NCBI GenBank assembly: GCA_035532275.1
Contig: DATKRG010000275.1
Location: 1 to 60,694, forward strand
Direction of reading: 5' to 3'
Source of the DNA: UBA9676 sp035532275
Lineage (GTDB): Bacteria > Actinomycetota > Actinomycetes > Streptosporangiales > Streptosporangiaceae
DNA length: 60,694 bases
The notes beneath the pieces are model-generated. The model searched no databases, had not been told where the DNA came from, and saw only the letters and a list, made by a program, of their open reading frames with translations. How positions within the stretch are numbered: position 1 is the first letter of the stretch; the number at the start of each line of letters is the position of its first letter. This document shows, in pieces, positions 24,311 to 32,663 of the stretch. Made by a program: the position numbers and the translations under genes.

Positions 24311-26095
24311 TCATCCGGACCGTGCCTGCTGCTTGATCCGGTTGGTGAGCTCAGTCACCTGATTGAAGATCGACCTCCGTTCCGCCATAAGCGACCGGAT
24401 CTTCCGTTCGGCGTGCATGACCGTGGTGTGGTCGCGGCCGCCGAACTGCTGGCCGATCTTGGGCAGCGACAGGTCGGTGAGCTCCCGGCACAGGTACATG
24501 GCGATCTGCCGGGCCGTGACCAGCACCCGTGACCGTGACGTGCCGCACAGGTCGTCGATGGACAGCCCGAAGTAGGAGGCTGTCTGGCCCATGATGGTCG
24601 AGGCGGTTATCTCCGGGCCCTGCGCCTCGGGAATCAGGTCCTTCAGCACGATCTCGGCGAGCTGGAGGTCCACCGACTGGCGGTTGAGGCTGGCGAAAGC
24701 GGTCACCCGGATGAGTGCCCCCTCCAGCTCCCGGATGTTGGTGGAGATCCGGGAGGCGATGTATTCCAGCGCTTCCGGGGGGGCGTTGAGCCCCTCCTGG
24801 ACCGCCTTCTTGCGCAAGATCGCGATCCTGGTCTCCAGCTCCGGCGGCTGCACGTCGGTGAGCAGGCCCCACTCGAACCGGCTGCGCAGCCGGTCCTCCA
24901 GGGTCACCAGCCGCTTGGGTGCGCGGTCGCTGGAGATGACGATCTGCTTGCTGGCGTTGTGCAGCGTGTTGAAGGTGTGGAAGAACTCCTCCTGGGTTCC
25001 TTCCTTGTTCTCCAGGAACTGGATGTCGTCCACCAGCAGCACGTCCACGTCGCGGTAGCGGCGCCGGAACCCGTCCTGCTTGCCGTCCCTGATCATGTTG
25101 ATGAAGTCGTTGGTGAACTCCTCTGAGCTCACATAGCGGACCTTGACGCCGTGGTACAGGCTCTGCGCGTAGTGGCCGATGGCGTGCAGCAGGTGGGTCT
25201 TGCCCAGGCCGGAGTCGCCGTAAATGAACAGCGGGTTGTACGCCTTGGCCGGGGCCTCGGCGACGGCGACGGCTGCGGCGTGCGCGAAGCGGTTGCTCGA
25301 CCCGATGACGAACGTCTCGAAGGTGTACTTCGGGTTCAGCCGCGCCTGTGCCGGTGCGGGCCGGGGCAGGCCCGGGCCGGCCTGCCCGGTGCCGCCCGGG
25401 TGGCCGTTCGGCCGGGGCGGCAGCCCGCCCAGGTGCCCGTCCTGGTGGCCGGTGCCCGGCATCGCGGCGGGCCCGCGCTGGGCTGGGATGCCCGGCTGCT
25501 GCGGGCCCAGGTGCCCGTCCTGGTGGCCGGTGCCGGGCGGCGGCGGGCCCATGCTGGCGGGCATGCTGCCTCCGGGCGCCGCGTTGGCCGGCGCTGCATG
25601 GCCAGGCGCCGCAGTTCCGGGACCTGTGCTGGCCGGCCCTGTGCTGGCCGGAACCGTGCCCGCCGATTCCGGCAGATCCTCCAGGCCGCCGGTCGGCTGG
25701 GCGGGGATGTGTGCCCGGGCCGCCGCCGGTGCGAGCGTTCCCTGCTGGCCAGTGCCGCCCTGGTGCGCGCCGGGAAACTCGCCGGTGACCAGCGGCGCCT
25801 GCCCGGAAGCCGGCGGAGCCGGGACACCGGTGGCGATGGCGCCGGGGTCGACCGTGACCGCGAGCTGGATGTTGCGGCCGAGTTCGCGGGACAGGGCATG
25901 GGTGATGAGAGCCCGCAGCCGGTTCTCGAGCTGCTCCTTCACGAATTCGTTGGGCGTGGCGATCAGAGCGGTGTTCCCCACCAGCCCCAGTGGCCGGGTC
26001 AGCCGCAGCCACGCCCGCTGATGGGGTTCGATGTGCAGGTCAGAGAGCTCGTCTAGCGATCTGGCCCAGACCTCCCCGAGATCGATCTCGCTCAT
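24311..26095 (-). CDS. dnaA: chromosomal replication initiator DnaA
   Basis: The 594-residue protein has domain I at residues 1-90 and a long Pro/Gly/Ala-rich domain II (about 95-245). The AAA+ domain III starts near residue 250, with Walker A GDSGLGKTH and Walker B LLVDDIQFL. Domain IV contains the DnaA-box-binding signature GGRDHTTVMHAERKI. The length and long linker are Streptomyces-like. ATG at 26095 (MSEIDLGEVW) is chosen over a frame extending to 26119. Upstream perfect DnaA boxes suggest autoregulation. Confidence 0.97.
   Translation of the reverse strand: MSEIDLGEVWARSLDELSDLHIEPHQRAWLRLTRPLGLVGNTALIATPNEFVKEQLENRLRALITHALSRELGRNIQLAVTVDPGAIATGVPAPPASGQAPLVTGEFPGAHQGGTGQQGTLAPAAARAHIPAQPTGGLEDLPESAGTVPASTGPASTGPGTAAPGHAAPANAAPGGSMPASMGPPPPGTGHQDGHLGPQQPGIPAQRGPAAMPGTGHQDGHLGGLPPRPNGHPGGTGQAGPGLPRPAPAQARLNPKYTFETFVIGSSNRFAHAAAVAVAEAPAKAYNPLFIYGDSGLGKTHLLHAIGHYAQSLYHGVKVRYVSSEEFTNDFINMIRDGKQDGFRRRYRDVDVLLVDDIQFLENKEGTQEEFFHTFNTLHNASKQIVISSDRAPKRLVTLEDRLRSRFEWGLLTDVQPPELETRIAILRKKAVQEGLNAPPEALEYIASRISTNIRELEGALIRVTAFASLNRQSVDLQLAEIVLKDLIPEAQGPEITASTIMGQTASYFGLSIDDLCGTSRSRVLVTARQIAMYLCRELTDLSLPKIGQQFGGRDHTTVMHAERKIRSLMAERRSIFNQVTELTNRIKQQARSG
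25430..25538. repeat. 31-bp direct repeat in dnaA domain II
   Basis: Bases 25430-25460 recur at 25508-25538 with one mismatch and encode two copies of GTGHQDGHLG. A 15-bp tandem (CCTGTGCTGGCCGGC) lies nearby at 25623-25651. Both expand the linker without breaking the frame. Confidence 0.85.
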
Positions 26096-26134
26096 CAGGT
26101 GGCCACCTCGCGCCCCCATGTGTGATCAACAGGC

Positions 26135-26143
26135 TTATCCACA
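26135..26143 (+). promoter_or_regulatory. perfect DnaA box TTATCCACA
   Basis: The consensus nine-mer lies 40 bp upstream of the dnaA start codon, in position for DnaA autoregulation or as part of a two-part origin. Confidence 0.75.
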
Positions 26144-26242
26144 GGCTGTGCACGCCGCATCTCCACGTAGTGCCCGGGGAAACCATAACGGCAGACAGGG
26201 CCCACGATCGCTGATGTGGCTGCTGGTGCGCAGCCGGATCGG

Positions 26243-26251
26243 TTGTCCACA
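26243..26251 (+). promoter_or_regulatory. perfect DnaA box TTGTCCACA
   Basis: The actinobacterial form of the box, 108 bp right of the preceding one and in the same orientation. The 369-bp gap 26096-26464 holds these boxes plus the divergent dnaA and rpmH promoters and no gene. Confidence 0.75.
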
Positions 26252-26334
26252 GCCTAGGGGCCGAGCTGTGCCCGCGTTGCAGAAACGGCTGTTCCCGGCG
26301 CCCCGTGCCCGGCCGGGCCGTGGCCGCCACTGGT

Positions 26335-26364
26335 TTGACCGGTGGTGACCAATGCGCGTACCGT
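26335..26364 (+). promoter_or_regulatory. housekeeping-type promoter for rpmH
   Basis: TTGACC (26335-26340) and TACCGT (26359-26364) are separated by 18 bp, close to the main sigma consensus. The ribosome site GGGAG lies 6 nt before the rpmH GTG at 26465, leaving a leader of roughly 90 nt. Confidence 0.55.
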
Positions 26365-26464
26365 GAACAGACCCAAGCTACCCGGGCGGTGTTCCGCGCG
26401 CGCAGGCGCCTTCGAGTCGGCCATAGCCAGGGAAATTCAGAGAGCACCGTACCGGGAGTCACCC

Positions 26465-26602
26465 GTGAGCAAGCGCACGTTCCAGCCGAACAACCGTCGC
26501 CGCGCGAAGACGCACGGGTTCCGGCTGCGCATGCGGACCAGGGCGGGGCGCTCGATTCTGTCCGCGCGGCGGCGCAAGGGCCGGGCGCGGGTCAGCGTCT
26601 GA
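26465..26602 (+). CDS. rpmH: 50S ribosomal protein L34 (bL34)
   Basis: This is a 45-residue, extremely basic protein with the signature KRTFQPNNRRRAKTHGFRLRM, here split for length as KRTFQPNNRR plus AKTHGFRLRM. A GTG start at 26465 has GGGAG six bases upstream. It is transcribed with rnpA 34 bp downstream, the near-universal arrangement beside dnaA. Confidence 0.97.
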   Translation: MSKRTFQPNNRRRAKTHGFRLRMRTRAGRSILSARRRKGRARVSV

Positions 26603-26636
26603 CCTCCTGTGTTCTTCATCGACGGGGAGGTTTCTG

Positions 26637-26999
26637 GTGCTTCCCGCGGAGTTCCGGATGAGGCGGCGGCATGATTTCTCGCTCGCTGTCAGGCGGGGCA
26701 GCCGGGCGGGCCGAGGGCTGCTGACCGGGCACCTTCTCCTCCGTCCCGACGACGCCGACACTGCCCCGCTCGTGGGGTTTGTGGTGAACAAGGCAGTCGG
26801 CATCGCGGTCGTCAGGAACAGAGTGCGCCGCCACCTGCGGGTCCTGGTGCGCCGGTACCTGGCATCGCTCCCGGGAGGTAGCCTGCTTGTAGTCCGGGCT
26901 CACCCACAGGCCGCGACCGCACGCCAGGCAGATCTCGCCGCCGACCTTGACCTGGTGATGAGCACGCTGGTGCGGCGGCAGGCAGGGGTGCGGCGATGA
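26637..26999 (+). CDS. rnpA: ribonuclease P protein component
   Basis: The 120-residue protein of RNase P, which with the catalytic RNA matures tRNA 5' ends. The signature VVRNRVRRHLR (about residues 58-68) is the conserved RNR box, and RRRHDF is the N-terminal motif. The GTG start follows GGGGAGG. The stop overlaps yidD by 4 bp. Confidence 0.95.
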   Translation: MLPAEFRMRRRHDFSLAVRRGSRAGRGLLTGHLLLRPDDADTAPLVGFVVNKAVGIAVVRNRVRRHLRVLVRRYLASLPGGSLLVVRAHPQAATARQADLAADLDLVMSTLVRRQAGVRR

Positions 27000-27295
27000 C
27001 GGAGACAGGCGGGCGGCCGGCACAGGCCGGGCACTCGGCCGCCGCGCGCGTGCTGATCGCCCTCATCGCCGGCTACCGCAGGTTTATCAGCCCGCTGCTC
27101 GGGGCGCGGTGCCGGTTCGCCCCCTCCTGCAGCGCGTACGGGCTCGAAGCGGTCCGTGAGCACGGGGCGCTGCGTGGGTCCTGGCTCGCGGTGCGCAGGA
27201 TCGGCCGCTGCCATCCGTTCAATCCCGGCGGGTTCGACCCGGTGCCGCCCGCCCTGCACGGTCGTCCGTCCCGTCCCGAGGGAGCCAGCTCGTGA
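26996..27295 (+). CDS. yidD: membrane insertion factor YidD
   Basis: This 99-residue protein shows the YidD signature: an amphipathic start (VLIALIAGYRRFISPLLG), then CRFAPSCSAYGLEA and RCHPFNPGGFDPVP. The three conserved Cys are present. YidD assists YidC-dependent membrane protein insertion. It overlaps rnpA by 4 bp and yidC by 4 bp, showing tight coupling. Confidence 0.94.
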   Translation: MTETGGRPAQAGHSAAARVLIALIAGYRRFISPLLGARCRFAPSCSAYGLEAVREHGALRGSWLAVRRIGRCHPFNPGGFDPVPPALHGRPSRPEGASS

Positions 27296-28353
27296 ACCCG
27301 CTCAACCCCCTGTACTACGCGGTCGCATGGGTGATCACGCGGATCCACTCCGGGCTGAGCTTGCTCCTGAGCCCGACCAGTGGCCTGGTCTGGGTCCTCA
27401 CGATCGTCATCCTTGTCGTTCTCATGCGCCTGATCCTGGTGCCGCTGTTCATCAAGCAGATGCACGCGACCCGCAAGATGACGGCCCTCGCACCGCAGCT
27501 GCAGGAGCTGAAGAAGAAGTACAAGAACGACAAGCAGACTCTCAACGCCGAGACGATGCGGCTGTACAAGGAGAACGGTGCCAACCCGCTGGCCGGGTGC
27601 CTGCCCCTGCTCGGGCAGATGCCACTGTTCTTCGCGCTCTTCAGCGTCTTGCGGGCCATCTCGGCCTGGAAGCCGGGTGAGAAGGCGCCGTACGGGATGA
27701 CCCAGGCGGTGGTGGTCAGCGCCCAGAAGGCGGACATCCTCGGTGCCCACATTCCCGACAAGTTCCTGTTCCCGCTGCCCGGGGAACCGTGGCAGGCCAG
27801 GATCATCATCCTGATCGCGGTCCTGATCAGTGTGGCGACGACCTTCATGACCGTGCGCCAGAGCACCAAGCGGGGGATGACCCCGCAGATGACGCCAGAC
27901 AACCCGATGGCGCAGTCACAGAAGTACATGGCCTACATCGTGCCGCTGTTCGCGCTGTCCGGCCTCTACTGGGCGTTCGGGCTGGTGATGTACTGGGTCA
28001 CCACGAACGTGTGGACGCTCGGCCAGCAGTATGTGCTGTTCAAGCGCTACCCGATGCCCACCCCTGTCGGCGCCGGGCCAGCGGCCGCGGCCGCTGGGAA
28101 GGCGGCACCGGTGAAGGGTTCCGGCCCGGGTGGGCAGCCCGCGCCCAAGAAGGGGCCCGGCGGGCCGCCGAAGCCAGCCGGCCGGGCGGGCCAGCAGCCG
28201 GCCTCGGCCAACGGGTCGGGGGGCCCGGGCATGCTGCGCCGCCTGTCCAAGGGCCGGGCTGAGCCCGAGCCACCACCGGCCGAGCCGGAGACTAAGCTCG
28301 TCAGGCAGCAACGCGTACGCCAGTCCCGGAGCAAACGCTCCGGCAAACGTTAG
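27292..28353 (+). CDS. yidC: membrane protein insertase YidC
   Basis: The 353-residue Oxa1/YidC-family insertase has a membrane span near residue 35 followed by the cytoplasmic coiled region MTALAPQLQELKKKYKND. The segments NPLAGCLPLLGQMPLFFALF, a third and a fourth span follow. The hydrophilic-groove Arg is the one in LMRLILVPLFIKQ. The C-terminus (about 265-353) is a long Pro/Gly/Ala/Lys-rich tail that probably contacts ribosomes. It lacks the large periplasmic domain of proteobacterial YidC. Confidence 0.95.
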   Translation: MNPLNPLYYAVAWVITRIHSGLSLLLSPTSGLVWVLTIVILVVLMRLILVPLFIKQMHATRKMTALAPQLQELKKKYKNDKQTLNAETMRLYKENGANPLAGCLPLLGQMPLFFALFSVLRAISAWKPGEKAPYGMTQAVVVSAQKADILGAHIPDKFLFPLPGEPWQARIIILIAVLISVATTFMTVRQSTKRGMTPQMTPDNPMAQSQKYMAYIVPLFALSGLYWAFGLVMYWVTTNVWTLGQQYVLFKRYPMPTPVGAGPAAAAAGKAAPVKGSGPGGQPAPKKGPGGPPKPAGRAGQQPASANGSGGPGMLRRLSKGRAEPEPPPAEPETKLVRQQRVRQSRSKRSGKR

Positions 28354-28512
28354 GCGGCCAGCTAGCCCGGGGCCCGCGCTGGCGGTGATGCCTGCTGGTC
28401 CCGGCGCTGGACGCTGGGAGCCGGGATCCCCCGGACCGCAGGTGCCAAGACCCGGGGAAGCCCGGTGCTGACCCAGGACCGCATTGGTCCCGCGATGAGG
28501 AGGGCCCGGCCC

Positions 28513-29343
28513 GTGAGCCAGAGGGAGAACGTGGTAGCCGTGACCGACGATGACGGCCTGAGCGCGTCACCCGCAGGCACCAGCGCCGACGCCGGGACGA
28601 CCGGCCCGGCCATGGACAGCCCGGCGGCTGGCGGCGCAGTAGCAGGTGGCCCGGCAGCAGGTGACCCGGCAGCAGGTGACCCGGCAGCAACTGGCCCGGC
28701 AGACGGGGTGGACGGGCCGGGCGATCTCGATGAGCCGGATGACGGCGAGCTGGACGACGGGCCGGACGGGTTTGAGGCGGAAGGTTTTGAGCCGGCCAGC
28801 GCTGAGGCCTATTCCGGTGAGCCGGGTGCGCCCGCGGAGCAGGAGGACGGTGGGGACGAGGCGCCGGATCGGCCCGAGGGCGATGCCGCGGACCTGGAGC
28901 AGGAGAGCGAGATCGCAGCCGACTATGTGGAAGGGCTGCTCGACGTCGCGGACCTTGACGGCGACATCGACATGGACGTGGAGGGCGACCGCGCCCTGGT
29001 GTCCGTGGTCGGCGCGACCCTCCAGGAGCTCGTCGGCCCACGCGGTGAGGTCCTGGAGGCCTTGCAGGAACTGACCCGGCTCGCGGTGCACCGGCAGACC
29101 GGCAACCGGAGCAGGATCATGCTCGACGTGGGAGGCTACCGCGCGCGGCGGCGGACGGAGCTGACCGCTCTGGGGCGGGACGTGGCTGAGGATGTCGGCC
29201 GGACTGGAATCGCCCGCCGCCTCGACCCGATGACCCCGTTCGAGCGCAAGATCGTACATGACGCCGTCGCTGTGGCGGGCCTGCGGAGCGAGTCCGAGGG
29301 CGAGGAGCCAAACCGGCGAGTGGTCGTCCACCCCGCCAGCTGA
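28513..29343 (+). CDS. khpB: RNA-binding protein KhpB/Jag (KH and R3H)
   Basis: This protein is about 276 residues. The acidic, repeat-rich N-terminus (1-135) is followed by a KH domain (about 145-200, with GATLQELVGPRGEVLEALQEL). An R3H domain with the FERKIVHDAV motif is near the end. The GTG at 28513 is selected because AGGAGG lies 9 nt upstream. Jag-type proteins bind RNA and influence cell wall and division genes in Gram-positives. The place between yidC and rsmG is conserved. Confidence 0.9.
   Translation: MSQRENVVAVTDDDGLSASPAGTSADAGTTGPAMDSPAAGGAVAGGPAAGDPAAGDPAATGPADGVDGPGDLDEPDDGELDDGPDGFEAEGFEPASAEAYSGEPGAPAEQEDGGDEAPDRPEGDAADLEQESEIAADYVEGLLDVADLDGDIDMDVEGDRALVSVVGATLQELVGPRGEVLEALQELTRLAVHRQTGNRSRIMLDVGGYRARRRTELTALGRDVAEDVGRTGIARRLDPMTPFERKIVHDAVAVAGLRSESEGEEPNRRVVVHPAS
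28642..28701. repeat. 15-bp tandem repeats in khpB
   Basis: Four units of GCAGGTGACCCGGCA (two exact, two variant) encode the AAGDP repeats in the disordered N-terminus. Confidence 0.85.
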
Positions 29344-29360
29344 GCAAGGGCGCGGTCCCG

Positions 29361-30107
29361 GTGAGCCCGCGGCGGCCGCAGCCACGCGCCGCAGCCCCGA
29401 TGCCGGCCAGTGCTGGTGAGCCGGCCAGTGCTGGTGAGGCGGACGGGACCGGTGGGTCCATGGGGGCTGAAGCTGCCAGTGACGTTCCGGCCCCGCCCAC
29501 TCAGGCCCGGGCTGTGTTCGGGCCGGCGCTGGCAGGCGCGGAACGCTATGCCCAGCTGCTCGCCGGGCCGGCCGTCGAGCGCGGGCTGATCGGGCCGCAC
29601 GAGGTCCCGCGCATCTGGGAGCGGCACCTGCTGAACAGCGCCGCGGTCGCTGAACTCGTGCCCCATCCGTGCTCGCTGATCGATCTGGGCTCGGGTGCTG
29701 GGCTGCCCGGCATCGTCCTCGCGCTGCTCCTCCCCGATGTCCAGGTGACCCTGCTGGAGCCGATGCTCCGCCGGGTCACCTTCCTGCAGGAGTGTGTGGA
29801 CGAGCTGCAGCTGCCGAATGCCCGGGTGATGCGTGGCCGGGCGGAGGATCTGGCCGGCCGGCTGTCCGCGGACGTGGTCACCGCGCGGGCGGTAGCGCCG
29901 CTGGACCGGCTCGCGGCCATGGCGCTGGGACTGGTGCGGCCCGGCGGGCTGGTCCTGGCCATCAAAGGTGCAGGTGCCGGCCGGGAGGTCGCCGCAGCGC
30001 GCACGGCCCTGCGCAGGCTCGGTGTCCGGGATGTCGACGTGCTGCGCGCGGGGAGCGGTAAGGTCGATCCGGCTGCGACAGTGGTCCGGCTGACTGCGGG
30101 CCCATGA
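29361..30107 (+). CDS. rsmG: 16S rRNA m7G527 methyltransferase
   Basis: This 248-residue SAM-dependent enzyme methylates G527 of 16S rRNA; its loss gives low-level streptomycin resistance in relatives. Motif I is LIDLGSGAGLPGIVLAL, with LLEPMLRRVTFL as motif II. The first 45 residues are a low-complexity extension that includes a perfect 18-bp tandem duplication (29403-29420 and 29421-29438, encoding PASAGE twice). The GTG at 29361 is the assumed start; a later start cannot be excluded. Confidence 0.93.
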   Translation: MSPRRPQPRAAAPMPASAGEPASAGEADGTGGSMGAEAASDVPAPPTQARAVFGPALAGAERYAQLLAGPAVERGLIGPHEVPRIWERHLLNSAAVAELVPHPCSLIDLGSGAGLPGIVLALLLPDVQVTLLEPMLRRVTFLQECVDELQLPNARVMRGRAEDLAGRLSADVVTARAVAPLDRLAAMALGLVRPGGLVLAIKGAGAGREVAAARTALRRLGVRDVDVLRAGSGKVDPAATVVRLTAGP

Positions 30108-30147
30108 CACGACCGGGGGCAGCGGGGCGGCAGGGAAAGGAGTGGCG

Positions 30148-31431
30148 ATGTCTTCCGCTGACGGCGTGGGCTGGCCACGGGAATCCCATCCGCCTACGGC
30201 TGGGCCAGCCGGAGACGGGTCGCGAATGGAGTCCAGCGGGCTTGGGTGGCCACACCGGCCCCCCGGTAGACCCGATGAGGTCCGGCTGCCGGGGGCGGAT
30301 GAGGAGCGAAAGGCTGTGGCGGAGGCGGACCAGCGGGCCGAGAACGAGGCACCCGAACGGGTGAAGCGCGCACTGTCGGCGGCGGTTTCACGTGAAACAG
30401 GGCCGGCTGGCACGGCGCAGGAAGCCGAGACACGGGGGGATGAGGCGGTGGCTGGCAGACCAGGCGGTGGCGGGCAGCCAGGGGGGAGCGGCGGTCCCGC
30501 GGCTGGACACGCGACAGCCACGATGGCCCCTGGGCGGGAGGCGCCAGCCAGGCCGGCACCGGGGGGCAAGCCGGCCCTGACACCAGCGGAGGCCACACTG
30601 GCCGCGCTTGGCGGATCTGGCCGGGAGTGGCCCCGGCCACGCTCGTGCCGGGTGATCACGATCGCCAACCAGAAGGGCGGTGTTGGCAAGACCACCACCG
30701 CGGTGAACCTGGCGGCCAGCCTGGCCCTGCACGGAGCGCAGGTGCTGGTGGTGGACCTCGACCCGCAGGGCAACGCGTCGACCGCACTCGATGTCGACCA
30801 CCGGGCCAGCATTGCCTCGGTGTACAACGTCCTGGTCGAGGACCAGCCACTGGCGGGCATTGTGCGCCCCGTGGCTGACATCCCGGGACTGTACTGTGCG
30901 CCCGCCACAATCGACCTCGCCGGTGCGGAGATCGAACTGGTGCCGCTGGTTGCCCGGGAGGCGCGGCTGGGCCGCGCCCTCGGCGCCTATGACGCGTCGA
31001 ACCTGGACTACATCCTCATCGACTGCCCGCCATCGCTGGGGCTGCTGACGGTCAACGCCCTGGTCGCCGCGGCGGAGGTGCTGATCCCCATCCAGTGCGA
31101 GTACTACGCGCTGGAAGGGCTGGAGCAGCTGCTGCGGACCATCGACCTGGTCAAGAGCCACCTGAATCCCGCGCTGTACGTCTCGACGATCCTGCTGACC
31201 ATGTATGACGGGCGGACCCGGCTGGCATCCCAGGTAGCCGAGGAGGTCCGCGAGCACTTCGGGGACGTGGTGCTCGGCACCGTCATCCCTCGCAGTGTGC
31301 GGGTCTCCGAGGCGCCCAGCTATGGGCAGTCCGTGATGACCTATGACCCCGGCTCCAGCGGGGCCCAGGCCTACCTGGAGGCCGCGAAGGAAGTCGCCGA
31401 CCGGTCCGCCGACATGGGCCGCACCGCCTGA
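30148..31431 (+). CDS. parA: chromosome partition ATPase ParA (Soj)
   Basis: The 427-residue protein has the deviant Walker A KGGVGKTT near residue 175, Walker A' DLDPQGNAST and LIDCPPSLGLL. Residues 1-165 are an unusually long, disordered Pro/Gly/Ala-rich extension. The ATG at 30148 has AGGAG about 6 nt upstream. ParA forms a DNA-bound gradient that moves ParB-parS complexes. The extension's coding sequence contains a parS site (30384-30399). Confidence 0.95.
   Translation: MSSADGVGWPRESHPPTAGPAGDGSRMESSGLGWPHRPPGRPDEVRLPGADEERKAVAEADQRAENEAPERVKRALSAAVSRETGPAGTAQEAETRGDEAVAGRPGGGGQPGGSGGPAAGHATATMAPGREAPARPAPGGKPALTPAEATLAALGGSGREWPRPRSCRVITIANQKGGVGKTTTAVNLAASLALHGAQVLVVDLDPQGNASTALDVDHRASIASVYNVLVEDQPLAGIVRPVADIPGLYCAPATIDLAGAEIELVPLVAREARLGRALGAYDASNLDYILIDCPPSLGLLTVNALVAAAEVLIPIQCEYYALEGLEQLLRTIDLVKSHLNPALYVSTILLTMYDGRTRLASQVAEEVREHFGDVVLGTVIPRSVRVSEAPSYGQSVMTYDPGSSGAQAYLEAAKEVADRSADMGRTA
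30384..30399. promoter_or_regulatory. parS site inside parA
   Basis: GGTTTCACGTGAAACA matches the parS consensus TGTTTCACGTGAAACA at 15 of 16 positions, with the 14-bp palindrome intact. It is read through in the ParA frame as AVSRETG. Confidence 0.9.
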
Positions 31432-31609
31432 GACCCGCACAGGCGGACCCGCCGAGACGGGTGGGCGCCGGGCGGGTGGGCGCCGGGCGGACGGCGCTAG
31501 GCGACCGGGCGGGTGGACTGTACCGGGCGAATCGCACCGGGTGAACCGCACCGGGTGGACGGCAGGCCACGGGGCGGTAGCGTGGTGCGGGCGCCCGCGC
31601 GGTTGGTGT

Positions 31610-31641
31610 CACGGCGGAGCGGGAGCACGGCGGAGCGGGAG
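31610..31641. repeat. 16-bp tandem duplication upstream of parB
   Basis: CACGGCGGAGCGGGAG occurs twice without a gap and ends 15 bp before the parB start, so it forms most of the parB leader. The rest of the 225-bp parA-parB spacer is made of further GGGCGGGTGGGCGCC- and CACCGGGTG-type repeats. Confidence 0.8.
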
Positions 31642-31656
31642 CACGAGGAGACGTTG

Positions 31657-32628
31657 ATGGCGCAGCAGAAGCGGGGACTCGGGAAAGGGCTGGGAGCGCT
31701 CATCCCGACAGCACCGTCCTCGGTGGCCTGGGCCGGCCCCGGTGAAGGTGACGCTAGCGACACGTCCGGCCGGCCGCCTGGGGCAGGCCGCGAGGGCGCC
31801 GACGCGGGCGTGGATGGCACGTACTTCGAAGAGGTCGCCATCGGGGCCATCACCCCCAATCCTCGGCAGCCCCGCCAGAACTTCGACGATGACGCGCTGG
31901 ACGAACTCGCGTCCTCGATCCGTGAGGTGGGACTGCTCCAGCCGGTGGTGGTCCGCCGGGTCATGCCGGGGCGCTATGAGCTCATCATGGGCGAGCGCCG
32001 CTGGCGCGCTTGCCAGCGCGCCGGGCTCGAGCACATCCCGGCCATCGTGCGCGGCACGACTGACGGTGATCTGCTCCGCGAAGCGCTCATGGAGAACCTG
32101 CACCGCGAGCAGCTGAACCCGCTCGAGGAGGCCGCGGCCTACCAGCAACTGCTGGACGACTTCGGTGCCACGCATGACGAGCTCGCCCGGAAGGTGGGAC
32201 GGTCCCGGCCGCACATCTCCAACACCATCCGGCTGCTGAACCTGCCACCGGCCGTCCAGCGGCGGGTGGCGGCAGGGGTGCTCAGCGCGGGCCACGCGCG
32301 GGCACTGCTCGCGCTCAGTGACCCCGATGCGCAGGACCGCCTGGCCCACCGCATCGTCGCCGAGGAGCTATCGGTGCGGGCAGTGGAGGAGATCGTGGCG
32401 ATGGGCGGGGAACAGGCGCCCAAGGCCCGCCACGCCTCCGCCAGGCAGCCCGTGGCCCCCGCACTCAACGATCTGGCGCACCGCCTGTCCGATGCGTTCG
32501 ACACCAGGGTCAAGGTCGAGCAGGGCCGCCGCAAGGGAAAGATCGTCATCGAGTTCGCCTCCCGGGAGGACCTCGAGCGGATCATCTCCGCCATTTCCCC
32601 GGAGTGGGCGCAGGACCTGTCCGCCTGA
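31657..32628 (+). CDS. parB: chromosome partition protein ParB (Spo0J)
   Basis: The 323-residue CTPase clamp loads at parS and spreads. The N-terminus MAQQKRGLGKGLGALIP is the ParA-contacting sequence. PNPRQPRQNF and the arginine patch GERRWRA belong to the CTP-binding domain. VGRSRPHISNTIRLL is the recognition helix-turn-helix. The C-terminal dimer domain ends the protein. The ATG at 31657 has GAGGAG 7 nt upstream. Confidence 0.96.
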   Translation: MAQQKRGLGKGLGALIPTAPSSVAWAGPGEGDASDTSGRPPGAGREGADAGVDGTYFEEVAIGAITPNPRQPRQNFDDDALDELASSIREVGLLQPVVVRRVMPGRYELIMGERRWRACQRAGLEHIPAIVRGTTDGDLLREALMENLHREQLNPLEEAAAYQQLLDDFGATHDELARKVGRSRPHISNTIRLLNLPPAVQRRVAAGVLSAGHARALLALSDPDAQDRLAHRIVAEELSVRAVEEIVAMGGEQAPKARHASARQPVAPALNDLAHRLSDAFDTRVKVEQGRRKGKIVIEFASREDLERIISAISPEWAQDLSA

Positions 32629-32647
32629 GGTCCGCTTCCTGGTGCCT

Positions 32648-32663
32648 GGTTTCACGTGAAACG
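32648..32663. promoter_or_regulatory. parS site after parB
   Basis: The 14-bp palindrome GTTTCACGTGAAAC (32649-32662) is perfect; the two outer bases differ from consensus. It overlaps the last codons and stop of the convergent threonine aldolase gene. Confidence 0.88.

Noticed and set aside
26465..26602. Earlier start for rpmH at 26342
   Set aside because: Overlaps the promoter and has no ribosome site; L34 is always about 45 residues.
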